In this document: in pieces, positions 26,840 to 36,612 of the stretch
Layout of the letters: each line of letters opens with the position of its first letter
Numbering within the stretch: the first letter of the stretch is position 1
Assembly: GCF_900142605.1 (NCBI RefSeq)
Contig: NZ_FRBL01000008.1
Coordinates: 411,050-475,049 of the forward strand
Length of the DNA: 64,000 nucleotides
Reading direction: 5' to 3'
Source: Chitinophaga jiangningensis
GTDB taxonomy: Bacteria > Bacteroidota > Bacteroidia > Chitinophagales > Chitinophagaceae
Program-made: the position numbers and the translations under genes
Notes under the pieces: generated by a model
What the model was told of the DNA's origin: nothing
Databases searched by the model: none
The model's input: the letters and a program-made list of their open reading frames with translations, nothing else

Positions 26840-28360
26840 TCAAACATCAAACTTTATCCCCTGCGCCAGCGGCAACTGCGTCCCATAATTAATCGTATTC
26901 GTTTGCCTGCGCATATAATTCTTCCAGGCATCACTGCCACTTTCACGGCCTCCGCCTGTTTCCTTCTCTCCACCAAAAGCACCGCCTATTTCCGCACCGG
27001 ACGTACCAATGTTTACATTGGCAATACCACAATCACTGCCGGCAGCAGACAAGAACAGCTCCGCTTCCCGCAGGTTTAAAGTCATGATAGCGGAAGAAAG
27101 CCCCTGCGGCACATTATTCTGTATGGCAATCGCCTCCTCCAGCGTGCTGTATTTCATCAGGTACAGGATAGGCGCAAAAGTTTCCGTGTGTACGATAGGG
27201 TAATCCTGTTCCACTTCCGCGATGCAGGGCTGTACATAACATTCACTCTCGTACCCGGGACCGCTTAACACACCTCCTTCCACGATAAACCTACCTCCCT
27301 GCGCTTTACAAGCGTTGATAGCCCCCAGGTAACTATCCACCGCTGCCTGATCAATCAGCGGACCTACGTGATTGCTTTCATCCAGCGGATTACCAATCCT
27401 AAGCTGCCCATATGCCTTTACCAGCTTCGCTTTAAAGCTCTCGTATACCGATTCATGAATAATCAGGCGACGGGTAGTGGTACAGCGCTGACCAGCCGTA
27501 CCTACGGCGCCAAATAAACTTCCTACCAGCGCCATATCCAGGTCGGCATCACGGGAAATAATAATGGCATTGTTCCCGCCTAATTCCAGCAGGCAACGAC
27601 CTAACCTCGCAGCCACCGTTACAGCCACAGCCTTACCCATCCGGGTAGAGCCGGTGGCCGATACCAACGGTACCCGGTGATCGGCTGCTAACAACTCCCC
27701 GGTTTCGTGCCCGCCATTAATTAAACAAAGTACACCTTCGGGTACACCATTGCGCTCCAGCACCTCCGCCACTATATGTTGACAGGCAATGGCCGACAAA
27801 GGCGTTTTTTCACTCGGCTTCCAAACACATACATTCCCGCAAACCATTGCCAGCATGGCGTTCCAGCTCCACACCGCCACCGGGAAATTGAAAGCGGAAA
27901 TGATGCCCACTATCCCCAGCGGATGCCATTGCTCATACATCCGATGCGAAGGACGCTCACTGTGCATACTTAATCCATACAACTGCCTACTCAAACCCAC
28001 CGCAAAGTCACAGATATCGATCATCTCCTGCACCTCTCCCAAACCTTCCTGCAAACTTTTTCCCATTTCATAACTCACCAGACTACCCAACGCCTGCTTT
28101 TTCGCACGCAGCGCGGCTCCTATCTGTCGCACCACCTCACCCCTGCGTGGTGCAGGTACGGTACGCCATTGTTCAAATGCCCGTGTAGCCGTTTGCATTA
28201 CTTCCTCATACTCGTGTTTCCCCGCCATTCCTACCCGGCCAATCAACAACCCATCCACCGGTGAAAAGGAAGCGACATCACCACTCCCCTGCATCCATTT
28301 TGTACCGGTGCTGATACCAGGATTCACTGCCTTTATACCCAGCTCTTCTAAAAATTTCAT
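26840..28360 (-). CDS. ALDH7-type aldehyde dehydrogenase (2-aminoadipate-6-semialdehyde dehydrogenase)
   Basis: 506 residues from the ATG at 28360; a longer frame runs back through the neighbouring gene and is not the start. Catalytic Glu259 lies in LLELGGNNA and Cys293 in TAGQRCTTTRRLI. The GQRCTT-RRL form is the signature of the antiquitin (ALDH7) class, which oxidises 2-aminoadipate semialdehyde / piperideine-6-carboxylate to 2-aminoadipate in lysine and hydroxylysine breakdown. It is cytoplasmic, with no signal peptide. It is the last gene of the operon, starting 1 bp after the HglS-like stop. It supplies the third chemical step after the kinase/lyase fusion. Confidence 0.9.
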   Translation of the reverse strand: MKFLEELGIKAVNPGISTGTKWMQGSGDVASFSPVDGLLIGRVGMAGKHEYEEVMQTATRAFEQWRTVPAPRRGEVVRQIGAALRAKKQALGSLVSYEMGKSLQEGLGEVQEMIDICDFAVGLSRQLYGLSMHSERPSHRMYEQWHPLGIVGIISAFNFPVAVWSWNAMLAMVCGNVCVWKPSEKTPLSAIACQHIVAEVLERNGVPEGVLCLINGGHETGELLAADHRVPLVSATGSTRMGKAVAVTVAARLGRCLLELGGNNAIIISRDADLDMALVGSLFGAVGTAGQRCTTTRRLIIHESVYESFKAKLVKAYGQLRIGNPLDESNHVGPLIDQAAVDSYLGAINACKAQGGRFIVEGGVLSGPGYESECYVQPCIAEVEQDYPIVHTETFAPILYLMKYSTLEEAIAIQNNVPQGLSSAIMTLNLREAELFLSAAGSDCGIANVNIGTSGAEIGGAFGGEKETGGGRESGSDAWKNYMRRQTNTINYGTQLPLAQGIKFDV

Positions 28361-28361
28361 T

Positions 28362-29252
28362 CTATTTATTTGTTTGTGATGAATATGTACTTTCAAAAAT
28401 CTTATTGGCATTAGCCGCCTCAAAACCTTCGCGGCGGTGCTCCCTCCTCCGCGCTCCTGGCGGCAGATGCTCATACCCCGGCAATAACCTGCGCTCCGCA
28501 AATTCCACATAGGAACCCGGAATTGGGTGCTGCTCACCATCGGCAAAGGTGGCGGTGATCATGCCGGCAACCGTAGAGCTTTGTAACAGCAGCCCGTCAG
28601 GACTCTTCTTAAACTTACCACCGGCATCATTTAACTTCAGTCCATGCTTTTCCAGGAACTGGTTAAAATGCGCAATATCTCCATACACCCCCTGCAGGTT
28701 ATGTACACTAATCGTAAAATGATTCAGGTAGTAGCGGTTATAAATCGTCCAGGAAGCATATTCGCTTTCAGCTGCCAGGGCCGCGTAATCAGCGTAGGTC
28801 GGGAGCCGCCATAAACCACTGTGCAGAAACGCATCCACCTGTGCGGCATCATCGAGGTTCAGGGCATCCACCGGGTCCGCAGTTACCTCATCGGTATAGC
28901 TGTGTATGATTTGCTGCGCCCCGGCCGACAAATCCTTCACCCGTAGTTCACTGATGAAAATGCGGGGCAACTGAGGGGCAGGCGGCGCATACCAGTAGGC
29001 ATCCAGTTTCTTCTCCCCGAAATAATAATAGTCCTTCTTCGTATAGCCATGGTAGATAAAGATCTTTTCGAGCGACTGTATCCCCAAATGCGGCACCCCA
29101 ATGGTGCGAAAAGCAATATGATCGTTTTCAATATCCTGTGCGGCTGTTATCAGTCCCTCCGCTATCATGGCCGCTATCACCCGGTTTACATCCGGTACCC
29201 TTTCCTTATAGCGGCGCATCAGCCCATCCAGGATTAGTTCCAAATTATTCAT
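28362..29252 (-). CDS. hglS: 2-oxoadipate dioxygenase/decarboxylase (DUF1338, HglS family)
   Basis: 296 residues, cytoplasmic. The DUF1338 pattern is clear: NDHIAFRTI with metal ligand His45 and Arg49 four residues later (the spacing of the substrate-binding Arg in HglS), LNHFTISVHN with His178, and SYVEFAERR with Glu250 or Glu253 as the third ligand. The family converts 2-oxoadipate to D-2-hydroxyglutarate with loss of CO2, using Fe(II) and O2, in bacterial and plant lysine catabolism. It lies 4 bp after the kinase/lyase fusion and directly before ALDH7. The aminotransferase making 2-oxoadipate from 2-aminoadipate is not in this operon. Confidence 0.86.
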   Translation of the reverse strand: MNNLELILDGLMRRYKERVPDVNRVIAAMIAEGLITAAQDIENDHIAFRTIGVPHLGIQSLEKIFIYHGYTKKDYYYFGEKKLDAYWYAPPAPQLPRIFISELRVKDLSAGAQQIIHSYTDEVTADPVDALNLDDAAQVDAFLHSGLWRLPTYADYAALAAESEYASWTIYNRYYLNHFTISVHNLQGVYGDIAHFNQFLEKHGLKLNDAGGKFKKSPDGLLLQSSTVAGMITATFADGEQHPIPGSYVEFAERRLLPGYEHLPPGARRREHRREGFEAANANKIFESTYSSQTNK

Positions 29253-29256
29253 AGCA

Positions 29257-31554
29257 TTAATAATTAAGTGCAGTTAATACTTCATCGAGATGGTGTACCA
29301 TATCAGCGGCGTTTTGCCTGTTAAATACCATCGGTGGTTTAATTTTCAGTACATTATGCAGCGGCCCGTCCGTAGAAAGCAGGAAGCCTCTTTCTTTCAT
29401 TTGCTCCACTACTGCATTAATTTCATCCACAGCCGGCTCCATAGTAGTATGGTCTTTCACCATTTCTGCACCTATGAAGAGTCCGAAGCCGCGTACATCA
29501 CTGATGATGCGATGTTTAGCCATTAGACTGCGCAAACCGTCCATGAGATAATTGCCGGTTTCCAGGGCATGCTGCTGCATTTGCTCCGTGCGTATTACTT
29601 CCAGCACTGCGCGACCCGTAACCATCGACACCGGGTTACCACCGAAAGTATTGAAGTACTCCATTCCATTATTAAAAGCATCCGCTATTTCAGGTGTCAC
29701 CACTACTGCCGCCAGCGGATGACCGTTGCCAATAGGCTTACCCAGTACCACAATATCCGGCTGCACCTCCTGCAGTTCAAAGCCCCAGAATTTCTCACCT
29801 ACTCTTCCAAAGCCCACCTGTACTTCATCGGCAATACATACCCCACCGGCGGCGCGTATATACTTGTAGACCTGCGACAGATAATTATCCGGCAAAGGAA
29901 TCTGTCCGCCTACGCCCAACAAAGTTTCACAAATAAATGCCGCAATTTTCCCAGGGTTGCGCTCCAGAATCTGTGCTACATCCGCGGCGTACTTTTCACC
30001 CGCCAGCGGATCATCATAGCGGAATTCGCCCCGGTATAAATCAGGCGACACCGCTTTGTGGATATAAGGCATCTGTCCGAATCCACCTTTACCATCAAAT
30101 TTATACGGACTCATTTCCATGGCTACCGTAGAGGTGCCATGGTAAGCGTGATCCAGTACCATCACGTCCTTGCGGCCGGTATAGTGGCGACTCATTCGAA
30201 TCGCCAGGTCGTTGGCCTCACTTCCGGAGTTGGTAAAGTATACCACCGCCAGGTTAGGCGGCAGCGTGCTAAGGAGTTCCTTTGCATATTCCACCAAGTG
30301 ATCACTCAGGTAGCGACTATTCGTATTGAGTGTAGCAATCTGCCGTTGCATAGCCCTGACTACCACCGGGTGGCAATGCCCCACATGACTGGGGTTATTT
30401 ACGCAGTCGACATAAGTCTCTCCCTTATCATCATATAAATATTGCAACGCACCTTTTACAATTTTCAGCGGCTTACGATAGCTGATGCTGAGGTTGCGGC
30501 CTATCACTGCTGCCCGCTCATTCAACAGCTGACTATAATCTTCCTCCTTATTGATTGCCGAAGGCATACCGCAGGCCTTACGGAAGGTATCCGCAGCCCG
30601 GAGCGGATTGATACGGATCAGTGTATTCAGCAGTTCCCAGGCATCTTTTTCAGTCACAAAATGATGGCTGTTGGATGATCCCTGTGAAGCCTGGTAGGCA
30701 GACTGTGTAACGCTGATGCATAAACGACCAGCGATCAGGTAGTAGATGAGATCCACCTCCTGCTCCGTGAGCGGGAAGGCTTTGTGATAGCCTTCAATTA
30801 CCCAGGCCGCTGCCTGCAGCGGATCTTCGGCGTTGAACATGGCATAGGTACAGGCAATAGCCACATTATTAACGAGTGCGGTGTATACCATATCCCCCAG
30901 GTCAATGAGCCCACTGACTTTACCATCTTGCACCAGTACATTATAATCATTGGCATCCCCGTGAATACAGGCATGCCGCAGCTCCTGCAATACAGGCACT
31001 ACCTCCGTTTCAAAAGCCAGCAGGAAATAGCCTGCCAGTCTTCTTTTTTCAGGGTCCGGAATATGATGTAATAATTTATTCGCTTCCGCCGCGGTGCTGA
31101 TATCCCAGGTATAATGCCGGTGTAGCGCATCATGCTGGAATTCCCGCATGGCTTCATCTGTTTCTCCTAAAAAGTGGCCCAGGTCCAGGTACAGCTCCTT
31201 CGTTTTCACGGGTACAGTGGCCCAGCACTCTCCTTCCAGCCAGGTAAGGATACGCACGTAGTATTGCTTTCCATCTTTGAACACCGGTGTTAACTCCTGC
31301 CGGTTTTTATTACGCAGAATCTGTTGGAACTTCCAGGCTACATCCGTTACCGTTAGATGATCCAGGATACGGAGTTGTGCATCCAGGAAAGAATATTGCT
31401 TTTCCTCGCCGGTTATTTTGAGGATAAATTTCCGCCCGGAGGTATCAGTGATCCTGTAGTTAAATTCATCGTAACCCTGCAAAGGGGCTACTGCTACTCC
31501 CAGCAGGTAGTGCTTTTGCACCAGCTGCTGTACTTCGTTTGCTGTAAATTCCAT
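29257..31554 (-). CDS. Fusion of hydroxylysine-kinase-like phosphotransferase and 5-phosphohydroxylysine phospho-lyase-like PLP enzyme
   Basis: 765 residues in two domains. Residues 1-330 are an APH/choline-kinase-like phosphotransferase of the hydroxylysine kinase type: HGDANDYN (catalytic Asp200, Asn205) and metal-binding Asp218 in GLIDLGD. Residues 340-765 are a class III PLP enzyme: TNSGSEAND, HAYHGTS, DEVQVGFGR with Asp576, and the PLP lysine Lys606 in GKPIGNGHP, the motif of the ETNPPL/PHYKPL phospho-lyases rather than ordinary transaminases. In mammals these are two proteins: GTP-dependent hydroxylysine kinase, then phospho-lyase giving 2-aminoadipate semialdehyde, ammonia and phosphate. 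Ethanolamine-phosphate is the alternative substrate; ALDH7 and HglS next door favour hydroxylysine. Confidence 0.85.
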   Translation of the reverse strand: MEFTANEVQQLVQKHYLLGVAVAPLQGYDEFNYRITDTSGRKFILKITGEEKQYSFLDAQLRILDHLTVTDVAWKFQQILRNKNRQELTPVFKDGKQYYVRILTWLEGECWATVPVKTKELYLDLGHFLGETDEAMREFQHDALHRHYTWDISTAAEANKLLHHIPDPEKRRLAGYFLLAFETEVVPVLQELRHACIHGDANDYNVLVQDGKVSGLIDLGDMVYTALVNNVAIACTYAMFNAEDPLQAAAWVIEGYHKAFPLTEQEVDLIYYLIAGRLCISVTQSAYQASQGSSNSHHFVTEKDAWELLNTLIRINPLRAADTFRKACGMPSAINKEEDYSQLLNERAAVIGRNLSISYRKPLKIVKGALQYLYDDKGETYVDCVNNPSHVGHCHPVVVRAMQRQIATLNTNSRYLSDHLVEYAKELLSTLPPNLAVVYFTNSGSEANDLAIRMSRHYTGRKDVMVLDHAYHGTSTVAMEMSPYKFDGKGGFGQMPYIHKAVSPDLYRGEFRYDDPLAGEKYAADVAQILERNPGKIAAFICETLLGVGGQIPLPDNYLSQVYKYIRAAGGVCIADEVQVGFGRVGEKFWGFELQEVQPDIVVLGKPIGNGHPLAAVVVTPEIADAFNNGMEYFNTFGGNPVSMVTGRAVLEVIRTEQMQQHALETGNYLMDGLRSLMAKHRIISDVRGFGLFIGAEMVKDHTTMEPAVDEINAVVEQMKERGFLLSTDGPLHNVLKIKPPMVFNRQNAADMVHHLDEVLTALNY

Positions 31555-31558
31555 GACG

Positions 31559-33466
31559 TTATTTATTTTTCAGTATCATTAACAAATGCGCTGCGGACCA
31601 GCTGAAATTCTTTGCATTCAAACCCTTACCACTTAAGGGATGATAGTTTTCAGATATGGGTGCATCCGCGAGTAATCCTGCTGCATTTTCCAGCAGCTGC
31701 TTTTCAAATTTTGCTGCCTGTTTTTTATAGCCATACCGGCGAAGACCGGTGGTGGCAAAAGCTGCCTGGTCCAGCCATACCGGTCCTCTCCAATATCCCT
31801 TCATCGGGTCAAATGCCGGATGATCGGCGGCGAGTGTTGGAAAGGGGACTTTAGTATTAAACTTTTTCGGATCGTTCATGCGGGCTATTACCTTTTTAGC
31901 CTGATCGGGCGTGGCCAATCCGGCCCATAAAGGAATCCAGCCTTCTGGTCCATCCACCCGCACCAGCTTACCGGTGGCGGGTTGCAGGTCATAGAAAAAG
32001 CCCTGCTGCGCATCATAAAATTGATCGCGTATCATCTCCCCTAGTTTCACCGCTTGTTCCTCGTAAGTGTTTTTTTCACCCACGACTGCAGATAGTAAGG
32101 AGAGATATTTTTTCTCGGCATATAAATAGGCATTCAGGTCTACACTTTCCTGGTTAAGAGAAAAGGCCCCATCGTTATTTTTAAGCATGATGGCACTGTC
32201 GAAACGCACGGCATTATCCATACCGCTTTCCCAGGCAGCTGCGATGCGGGTGCCATCGGTAGACCCATACTCACAAAATCCATTCTGATCATGATCCCTG
32301 TTGGCATACCACCAGTGGTGGTAGCGAACCAGTTTAGGCAACATTTCTTTTACAAAGTCAGTATCTTTTGTATGGAGATATACTTCCCACACAGCCCAGG
32401 CCGCGAGTGGCGGCTTGGTATCGCGCCAGTTGTTTTCCCGCCGGTCAGCATAAATGCAATCTGCCACCATCCCGTGCTCGTCCTGGTAGTCGAACATGGA
32501 ACGAATGTTATCCTTTGCCAGCTCCGGATGAAATGTAACAATGCCTGCCGCCTGTTTCCAGCTGTCCCAGCTCCATACGCCGTAAAAGCCCTGGTAATTC
32601 ACCGAAGGAAATACGCCATCATGCAGAATATCCTGGGAAGAGCTACGCCAGTTCGTGATCAGTGTAACCATACATTTCACCGCCAGCCGCTGCTGCGCGG
32701 CGGTAAGCGTTGGCGCTGCGGAAAAATAGCGATCGAGGTAGCCGTTCCATCGCTGCTCATTTTCCGCCAGCGCTTTACGGAAATCGTATAACGCCGGCGT
32801 ATATACGGAATCAGGATAATAAGCCTGCACCTGCGTCTGATTATAGCTGCCGCCGGGAGCAATGGCCACAGCTGTACGGCTGGCACTATAGTGCAGGCTA
32901 TCCACGGTCAGCTTTACATCTCCCGGAAAAACAACTACAAAATTACCTGACTGCAATACGGCCTTATTCACTGTAATGGGCTTATATGATTGCCCTACAT
33001 ACCGCACCTCCAATGTTATGGCAGCGTTACCTTTGTTAGTGATAGTAGTATGCAGCAAGGCTTCCCTGGCCGATACAAAAATCAGTTGCTGCTGAATGTC
33101 CAGGTGATCAATTTCCAGCTGCTGCAGCAACATCCCCGGGTAGTAGTGAAGGCTTGCACGGGCAACGGAAAGGTCTATACGCTGCTCATTCTCCATCAGC
33201 TCCAACCTTGAAAAGGCATCGGATAGCCACGCTCCTTCCATGCCCATCACTAACGGCCCCATAAACGCACCGTTATCAGCAGGCCGTTGCGGCAGCGCAT
33301 AAGCATGCCAGGCGCCCATATCACTGAAAACGTTACATTCAATACTTTTTGGGGAAGGAGCATCTGTACGCAGGTTCAATACATCCGGGTATTTGCTCCG
33401 TTGTGCATGGGCCTGTTGCAGCCACAATCCAAGTAGAAGGATCAACCATTTGCTCATATTCATCAT
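31559..33466 (-). CDS. Secreted GH63 alpha-glucosidase (YgjK-like)
   Basis: 635 residues from the ATG at 33466, which overlaps the GH2 stop as ATGA (translational coupling). Other in-frame ATGs at 33463 and 33457 are possible. A signal peptide precedes HAQ. An N-terminal beta-domain leads to an (alpha/alpha)6 barrel with the GH63 pattern: YGVWSWDSWKQA (Asp301), WESGMDN with the probable acid Asp417, and ISENYHP with the probable base Glu606. GH63 enzymes are inverting exo-alpha-glucosidases; the eukaryotic member removes an alpha-1,2-glucose, and E. coli YgjK is a close pattern match. Here it lies between beta-galactosidase and hydroxylysine enzymes, which suggests removal of the alpha-1,2-glucose of Glc-Gal-hydroxylysine. 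Confidence 0.86.
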   Translation of the reverse strand: MMNMSKWLILLLGLWLQQAHAQRSKYPDVLNLRTDAPSPKSIECNVFSDMGAWHAYALPQRPADNGAFMGPLVMGMEGAWLSDAFSRLELMENEQRIDLSVARASLHYYPGMLLQQLEIDHLDIQQQLIFVSAREALLHTTITNKGNAAITLEVRYVGQSYKPITVNKAVLQSGNFVVVFPGDVKLTVDSLHYSASRTAVAIAPGGSYNQTQVQAYYPDSVYTPALYDFRKALAENEQRWNGYLDRYFSAAPTLTAAQQRLAVKCMVTLITNWRSSSQDILHDGVFPSVNYQGFYGVWSWDSWKQAAGIVTFHPELAKDNIRSMFDYQDEHGMVADCIYADRRENNWRDTKPPLAAWAVWEVYLHTKDTDFVKEMLPKLVRYHHWWYANRDHDQNGFCEYGSTDGTRIAAAWESGMDNAVRFDSAIMLKNNDGAFSLNQESVDLNAYLYAEKKYLSLLSAVVGEKNTYEEQAVKLGEMIRDQFYDAQQGFFYDLQPATGKLVRVDGPEGWIPLWAGLATPDQAKKVIARMNDPKKFNTKVPFPTLAADHPAFDPMKGYWRGPVWLDQAAFATTGLRRYGYKKQAAKFEKQLLENAAGLLADAPISENYHPLSGKGLNAKNFSWSAAHLLMILKNK

Positions 33467-36400
33467 TTTTTTGCGGGACATAGTATAAACGAATAGCTGT
33501 AATCCTGGTAGGGCAACATGAACTCCGCATGTGGCGTGGCTCCCCAGCTGTTATCCCCACCCACACCGGACTGCTTATAATCAATATTCCACCATACAAG
33601 GTCTTCATTGGTCATACTGCCACCATGATTATTTTCGGCAGCATCCCGGTCAAATTCCAGCTTATCCATATTAAAATGCAGTACACCTGCGCATATTTGC
33701 GGGTTACCTTTTGCAGTGAGTCCTATCCCCTGCTGATTGGTGAGCGACATCCAGCGTACACCTGTTCGGTAGCCACTTTCCTGTGCACGCGGATAGGGAT
33801 GAAACAACTGATCCGCTTTCATGCGATATAAGTCCACCGCAGCAGCGGTGTGCCTGTCAGCATAATTATCGAATGGACCACGACCCAGCCAGGCCACATT
33901 ATCAAATGCCCCACGGAGGATCGTACGCATACCGAAACGCGGCAGCTCAGGCATGGCATCTTTTCCTGTTTTCATGGTGACAGTTACCTGAACAGCACCA
34001 TCACCCGTCACCGTATAAGTAGCCATATACCTGGCTTTTACCGCAGGGAGCGAATGCCAGGTACGGATGGTTACCTGATAAGGATTATCAACTGAGGTGA
34101 CGATGGAATCCAGCTGCGCAGTTTTTAGTACATCCTTCCAAACAGCACAACGCATCTGCTGACTATTACCGATATCATTATCCGTTGGCGCCCGCCAGAA
34201 ATGTGGCTCCAGCGGCGATTGCAGGATAGCCTGATGCTTATAACTGTAAGCGCTCAGCCAACCAGTTGTATTACTGAAGCTGATCTCAAAATCATCTCCT
34301 GTAATCTTTAGTTGTTCCGGGCTTTTGGAGAGATTAATTTTTTGTTTGATAAGCGGAGCTGCCGTATCCTGCGAAAGTGCTGGCAATGCAAATTGTTCCC
34401 AGGCCAGCAGGTGATTTGCCGGCAGTGCTGCTGTTGCATTTTTTGTTCTCATTTCCACCGTCAGGAAATATTCCTTACCGGGCTGCATTTGCAATGCCGG
34501 CAGGTTTAACAGGATAGTTTTTTCCTGATGCGGCTGCACGGAACCTACCTGCAACGGGCCTTTCGCCAGGGTTTCACCCTCGCAACGTATCAACCAGTAG
34601 CATTCAAACTGATCCAGGTTGGTAAAATCCAGGCGGTTGATCACCCGTAATTGATTGGCGGATAAAGGCACGGCTTCAAATGTGGCTGGCTGAATCACTT
34701 TTTTCAACTCAAAAGCCTGCGGATGCGGGGTTCTGTCAGCTGCAAACAAACCATCCGCACAATAACTGGTATCGCTGGTAAGTCCTACCTGCCCCATATC
34801 CCGGCCATAGGCCCATATATCGCGGCCCTGCTTATCTTTTTTCTTAAAGGTCTGGTCCGAAAAATCCCAGATAAATCCGCCCTGCAACTGAGCATGCTGA
34901 TAGATCAGGTCCCAGTATTCCTGCAGGTTACCACCGCCGTTGCCCATCATATGCGCATACTCGCATTGAATAAACGGCCGTGGATTCCATTTCTTCACAT
35001 ATTCCACCATTACGCCCGGCGATTTGTACATCGGGCAAACGATGTCAGTATATTCACTTCTGCCGGCGGCTTCGTATTGTACGGGGCGGGTACTATCTAT
35101 TGCCTTCAGGTAGCGATAGGTAGCGATAAAATTTTCCCCGAAATCACTTTCATTGCCCAGCGACCAGGTAATAATGGAGCAATGATTCTTATTCGTTTCA
35201 AACATCCTGCGGGTACGATGCAGGTACGCTTCTTTCCATTCCGGCTTGTCCGACAGCGTTTTGAGCGGCGAAAACGACATACCATCGCACTCAATATTGG
35301 CTTCATCTACCACATACAAGCCGTATTCATCGCAGAGTGTATACCAGTCCGGACTATTGGGATAGTGACTGCTGCGTACCGCATTGATATTGTATTGCTT
35401 CATCAGTTTGATATCCGCAATCATTTCCTCCCGCGTAATCACCTTGCCGGTGTACATATTATGTTCATGGCGGTTTACCCCTTTAATTTTTACAGCTACC
35501 CCGTTTACCAGCAGCAGTCCGTTCCTGATCTCCACCGTTCTGAAACCGGTGCGGTGGTTTATTGCTTCCACCACTTTTCCATTTTTATCATGGTAGGTTA
35601 TTACCAGGTTATAGAGAGATGGATGTTCGGCATTCCAGGGTGTAACGTTGCCGGCAGCAAGGTTTAGCTGATAATTTTCACTACCCGTCAGCATTGCGCG
35701 ACGCGTAACTATTACCGTATTGTTATTGTCCATTAATTTGGCTTGCAGGTACCCGCCTTTCACGGCGGTATTAAAGCGTACGTCCAGCTGCAGAACGCCG
35801 TTGGTGTAGGTACTGTCCAGCCCTGCTTTTACAAAAAAGTCCTGCACCGCTACTTTTGGCCGGGCAATTAATTGAACGCTACGCTCAATACCACTGAGCT
35901 TCCACATATCCTGGCCCTCGAGGTAGGTAGCGTCGCTAAAGCGAAATACCTGCACCGACAAGGTATTGCGACCTTTGCGCAGGAAACGCGTGATATCAAA
36001 CTCACTCGCTGTTTTACTATCTTTCCCAAGACCTACATATTTGCCATTTACCCAACAAAAGAAAAAAGAGTTCACGGCACCAAAGTGGAGGATCACATTT
36101 CTATCTCCCCAATTACCAGGAATGGTAAAATCCCTGCGGTAAGACCCTATGGGATTATTTTGCTCCGGTGGATATGGCGGGTTTACCGGAATCGGGTACT
36201 CTACATCTGTAAAAATAAACCGGTCAAAACCTGCTGTTTGCCAGTGGGTTGGCACTTTAATATCTTTCCAGTTGCTCACATCATAATCGTCTGCAAAAAA
36301 GTTTTGCGGGCGGGCAGCGGGCGCTGTATCCAGCCTGAATTTCCATATCCCGTCCAGCGACTGCACAAAAGGTGATGGCTGATTTTGCAACGCTGCGGCT

Positions 36401-36549
36401 TCCGTAACTGCGGGAATAAACCAGGCATGAGGTGCCAGGGCATTTTCTGTTTGAATCTTCGGGTTACTCCATGGTGGTGTAGGTTGCTGTGCCTGTACGC
36501 TGATGGAGCATAATACGGCAAGCAGCCATCCAATACTGTATTTCATCAT
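33463..36549 (-). CDS. Secreted GH2 beta-galactosidase
   Basis: About 1028 residues from an ATG at 36549 (another ATG follows directly; the 36570 start adds a charged stretch before the signal). Signal peptide ends at VQAQ. LacZ-type five-domain layout: sugar-binding domain (SLDGIWKFRL, IPVNPPYPP), Ig-like domain, TIM barrel with GVNRHEHN, acid/base Glu in WSLGNESDFG (about 467) and nucleophile Glu in FIQCEYAHMMGN (about 530), then the beta-galactosidase small chain (FWRAPTDND, GRGPFDNYADR). The signal peptide puts it in the periplasm. In this operon it would cleave the beta-galactosyl bond to hydroxylysine after the GH63 enzyme removes glucose. A lactose- or plant-galactan-type role is the alternative. 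Confidence 0.92.
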   Translation of the reverse strand: MMKYSIGWLLAVLCSISVQAQQPTPPWSNPKIQTENALAPHAWFIPAVTEAAALQNQPSPFVQSLDGIWKFRLDTAPAARPQNFFADDYDVSNWKDIKVPTHWQTAGFDRFIFTDVEYPIPVNPPYPPEQNNPIGSYRRDFTIPGNWGDRNVILHFGAVNSFFFCWVNGKYVGLGKDSKTASEFDITRFLRKGRNTLSVQVFRFSDATYLEGQDMWKLSGIERSVQLIARPKVAVQDFFVKAGLDSTYTNGVLQLDVRFNTAVKGGYLQAKLMDNNNTVIVTRRAMLTGSENYQLNLAAGNVTPWNAEHPSLYNLVITYHDKNGKVVEAINHRTGFRTVEIRNGLLLVNGVAVKIKGVNRHEHNMYTGKVITREEMIADIKLMKQYNINAVRSSHYPNSPDWYTLCDEYGLYVVDEANIECDGMSFSPLKTLSDKPEWKEAYLHRTRRMFETNKNHCSIITWSLGNESDFGENFIATYRYLKAIDSTRPVQYEAAGRSEYTDIVCPMYKSPGVMVEYVKKWNPRPFIQCEYAHMMGNGGGNLQEYWDLIYQHAQLQGGFIWDFSDQTFKKKDKQGRDIWAYGRDMGQVGLTSDTSYCADGLFAADRTPHPQAFELKKVIQPATFEAVPLSANQLRVINRLDFTNLDQFECYWLIRCEGETLAKGPLQVGSVQPHQEKTILLNLPALQMQPGKEYFLTVEMRTKNATAALPANHLLAWEQFALPALSQDTAAPLIKQKINLSKSPEQLKITGDDFEISFSNTTGWLSAYSYKHQAILQSPLEPHFWRAPTDNDIGNSQQMRCAVWKDVLKTAQLDSIVTSVDNPYQVTIRTWHSLPAVKARYMATYTVTGDGAVQVTVTMKTGKDAMPELPRFGMRTILRGAFDNVAWLGRGPFDNYADRHTAAAVDLYRMKADQLFHPYPRAQESGYRTGVRWMSLTNQQGIGLTAKGNPQICAGVLHFNMDKLEFDRDAAENNHGGSMTNEDLVWWNIDYKQSGVGGDNSWGATPHAEFMLPYQDYSYSFILCPAKK

Positions 36550-36612
36550 CTCTTTATCCGTGCTAATCAAAAAATAGGTTTGCCGGCAGGCAATGCGCTG
36601 CCGGCAAACATC

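Noticed and set aside
28361..28546. Upstream extension of the ALDH7 gene
   Set aside because: The extension reads through the end of the HglS-like gene and has no homology-like content; the ATG at 28360 fits the family start.
34723..35667. 314-codon plus-strand frame
   Set aside because: Antisense to the catalytic part of the GH2 gene; a shadow of codon bias.
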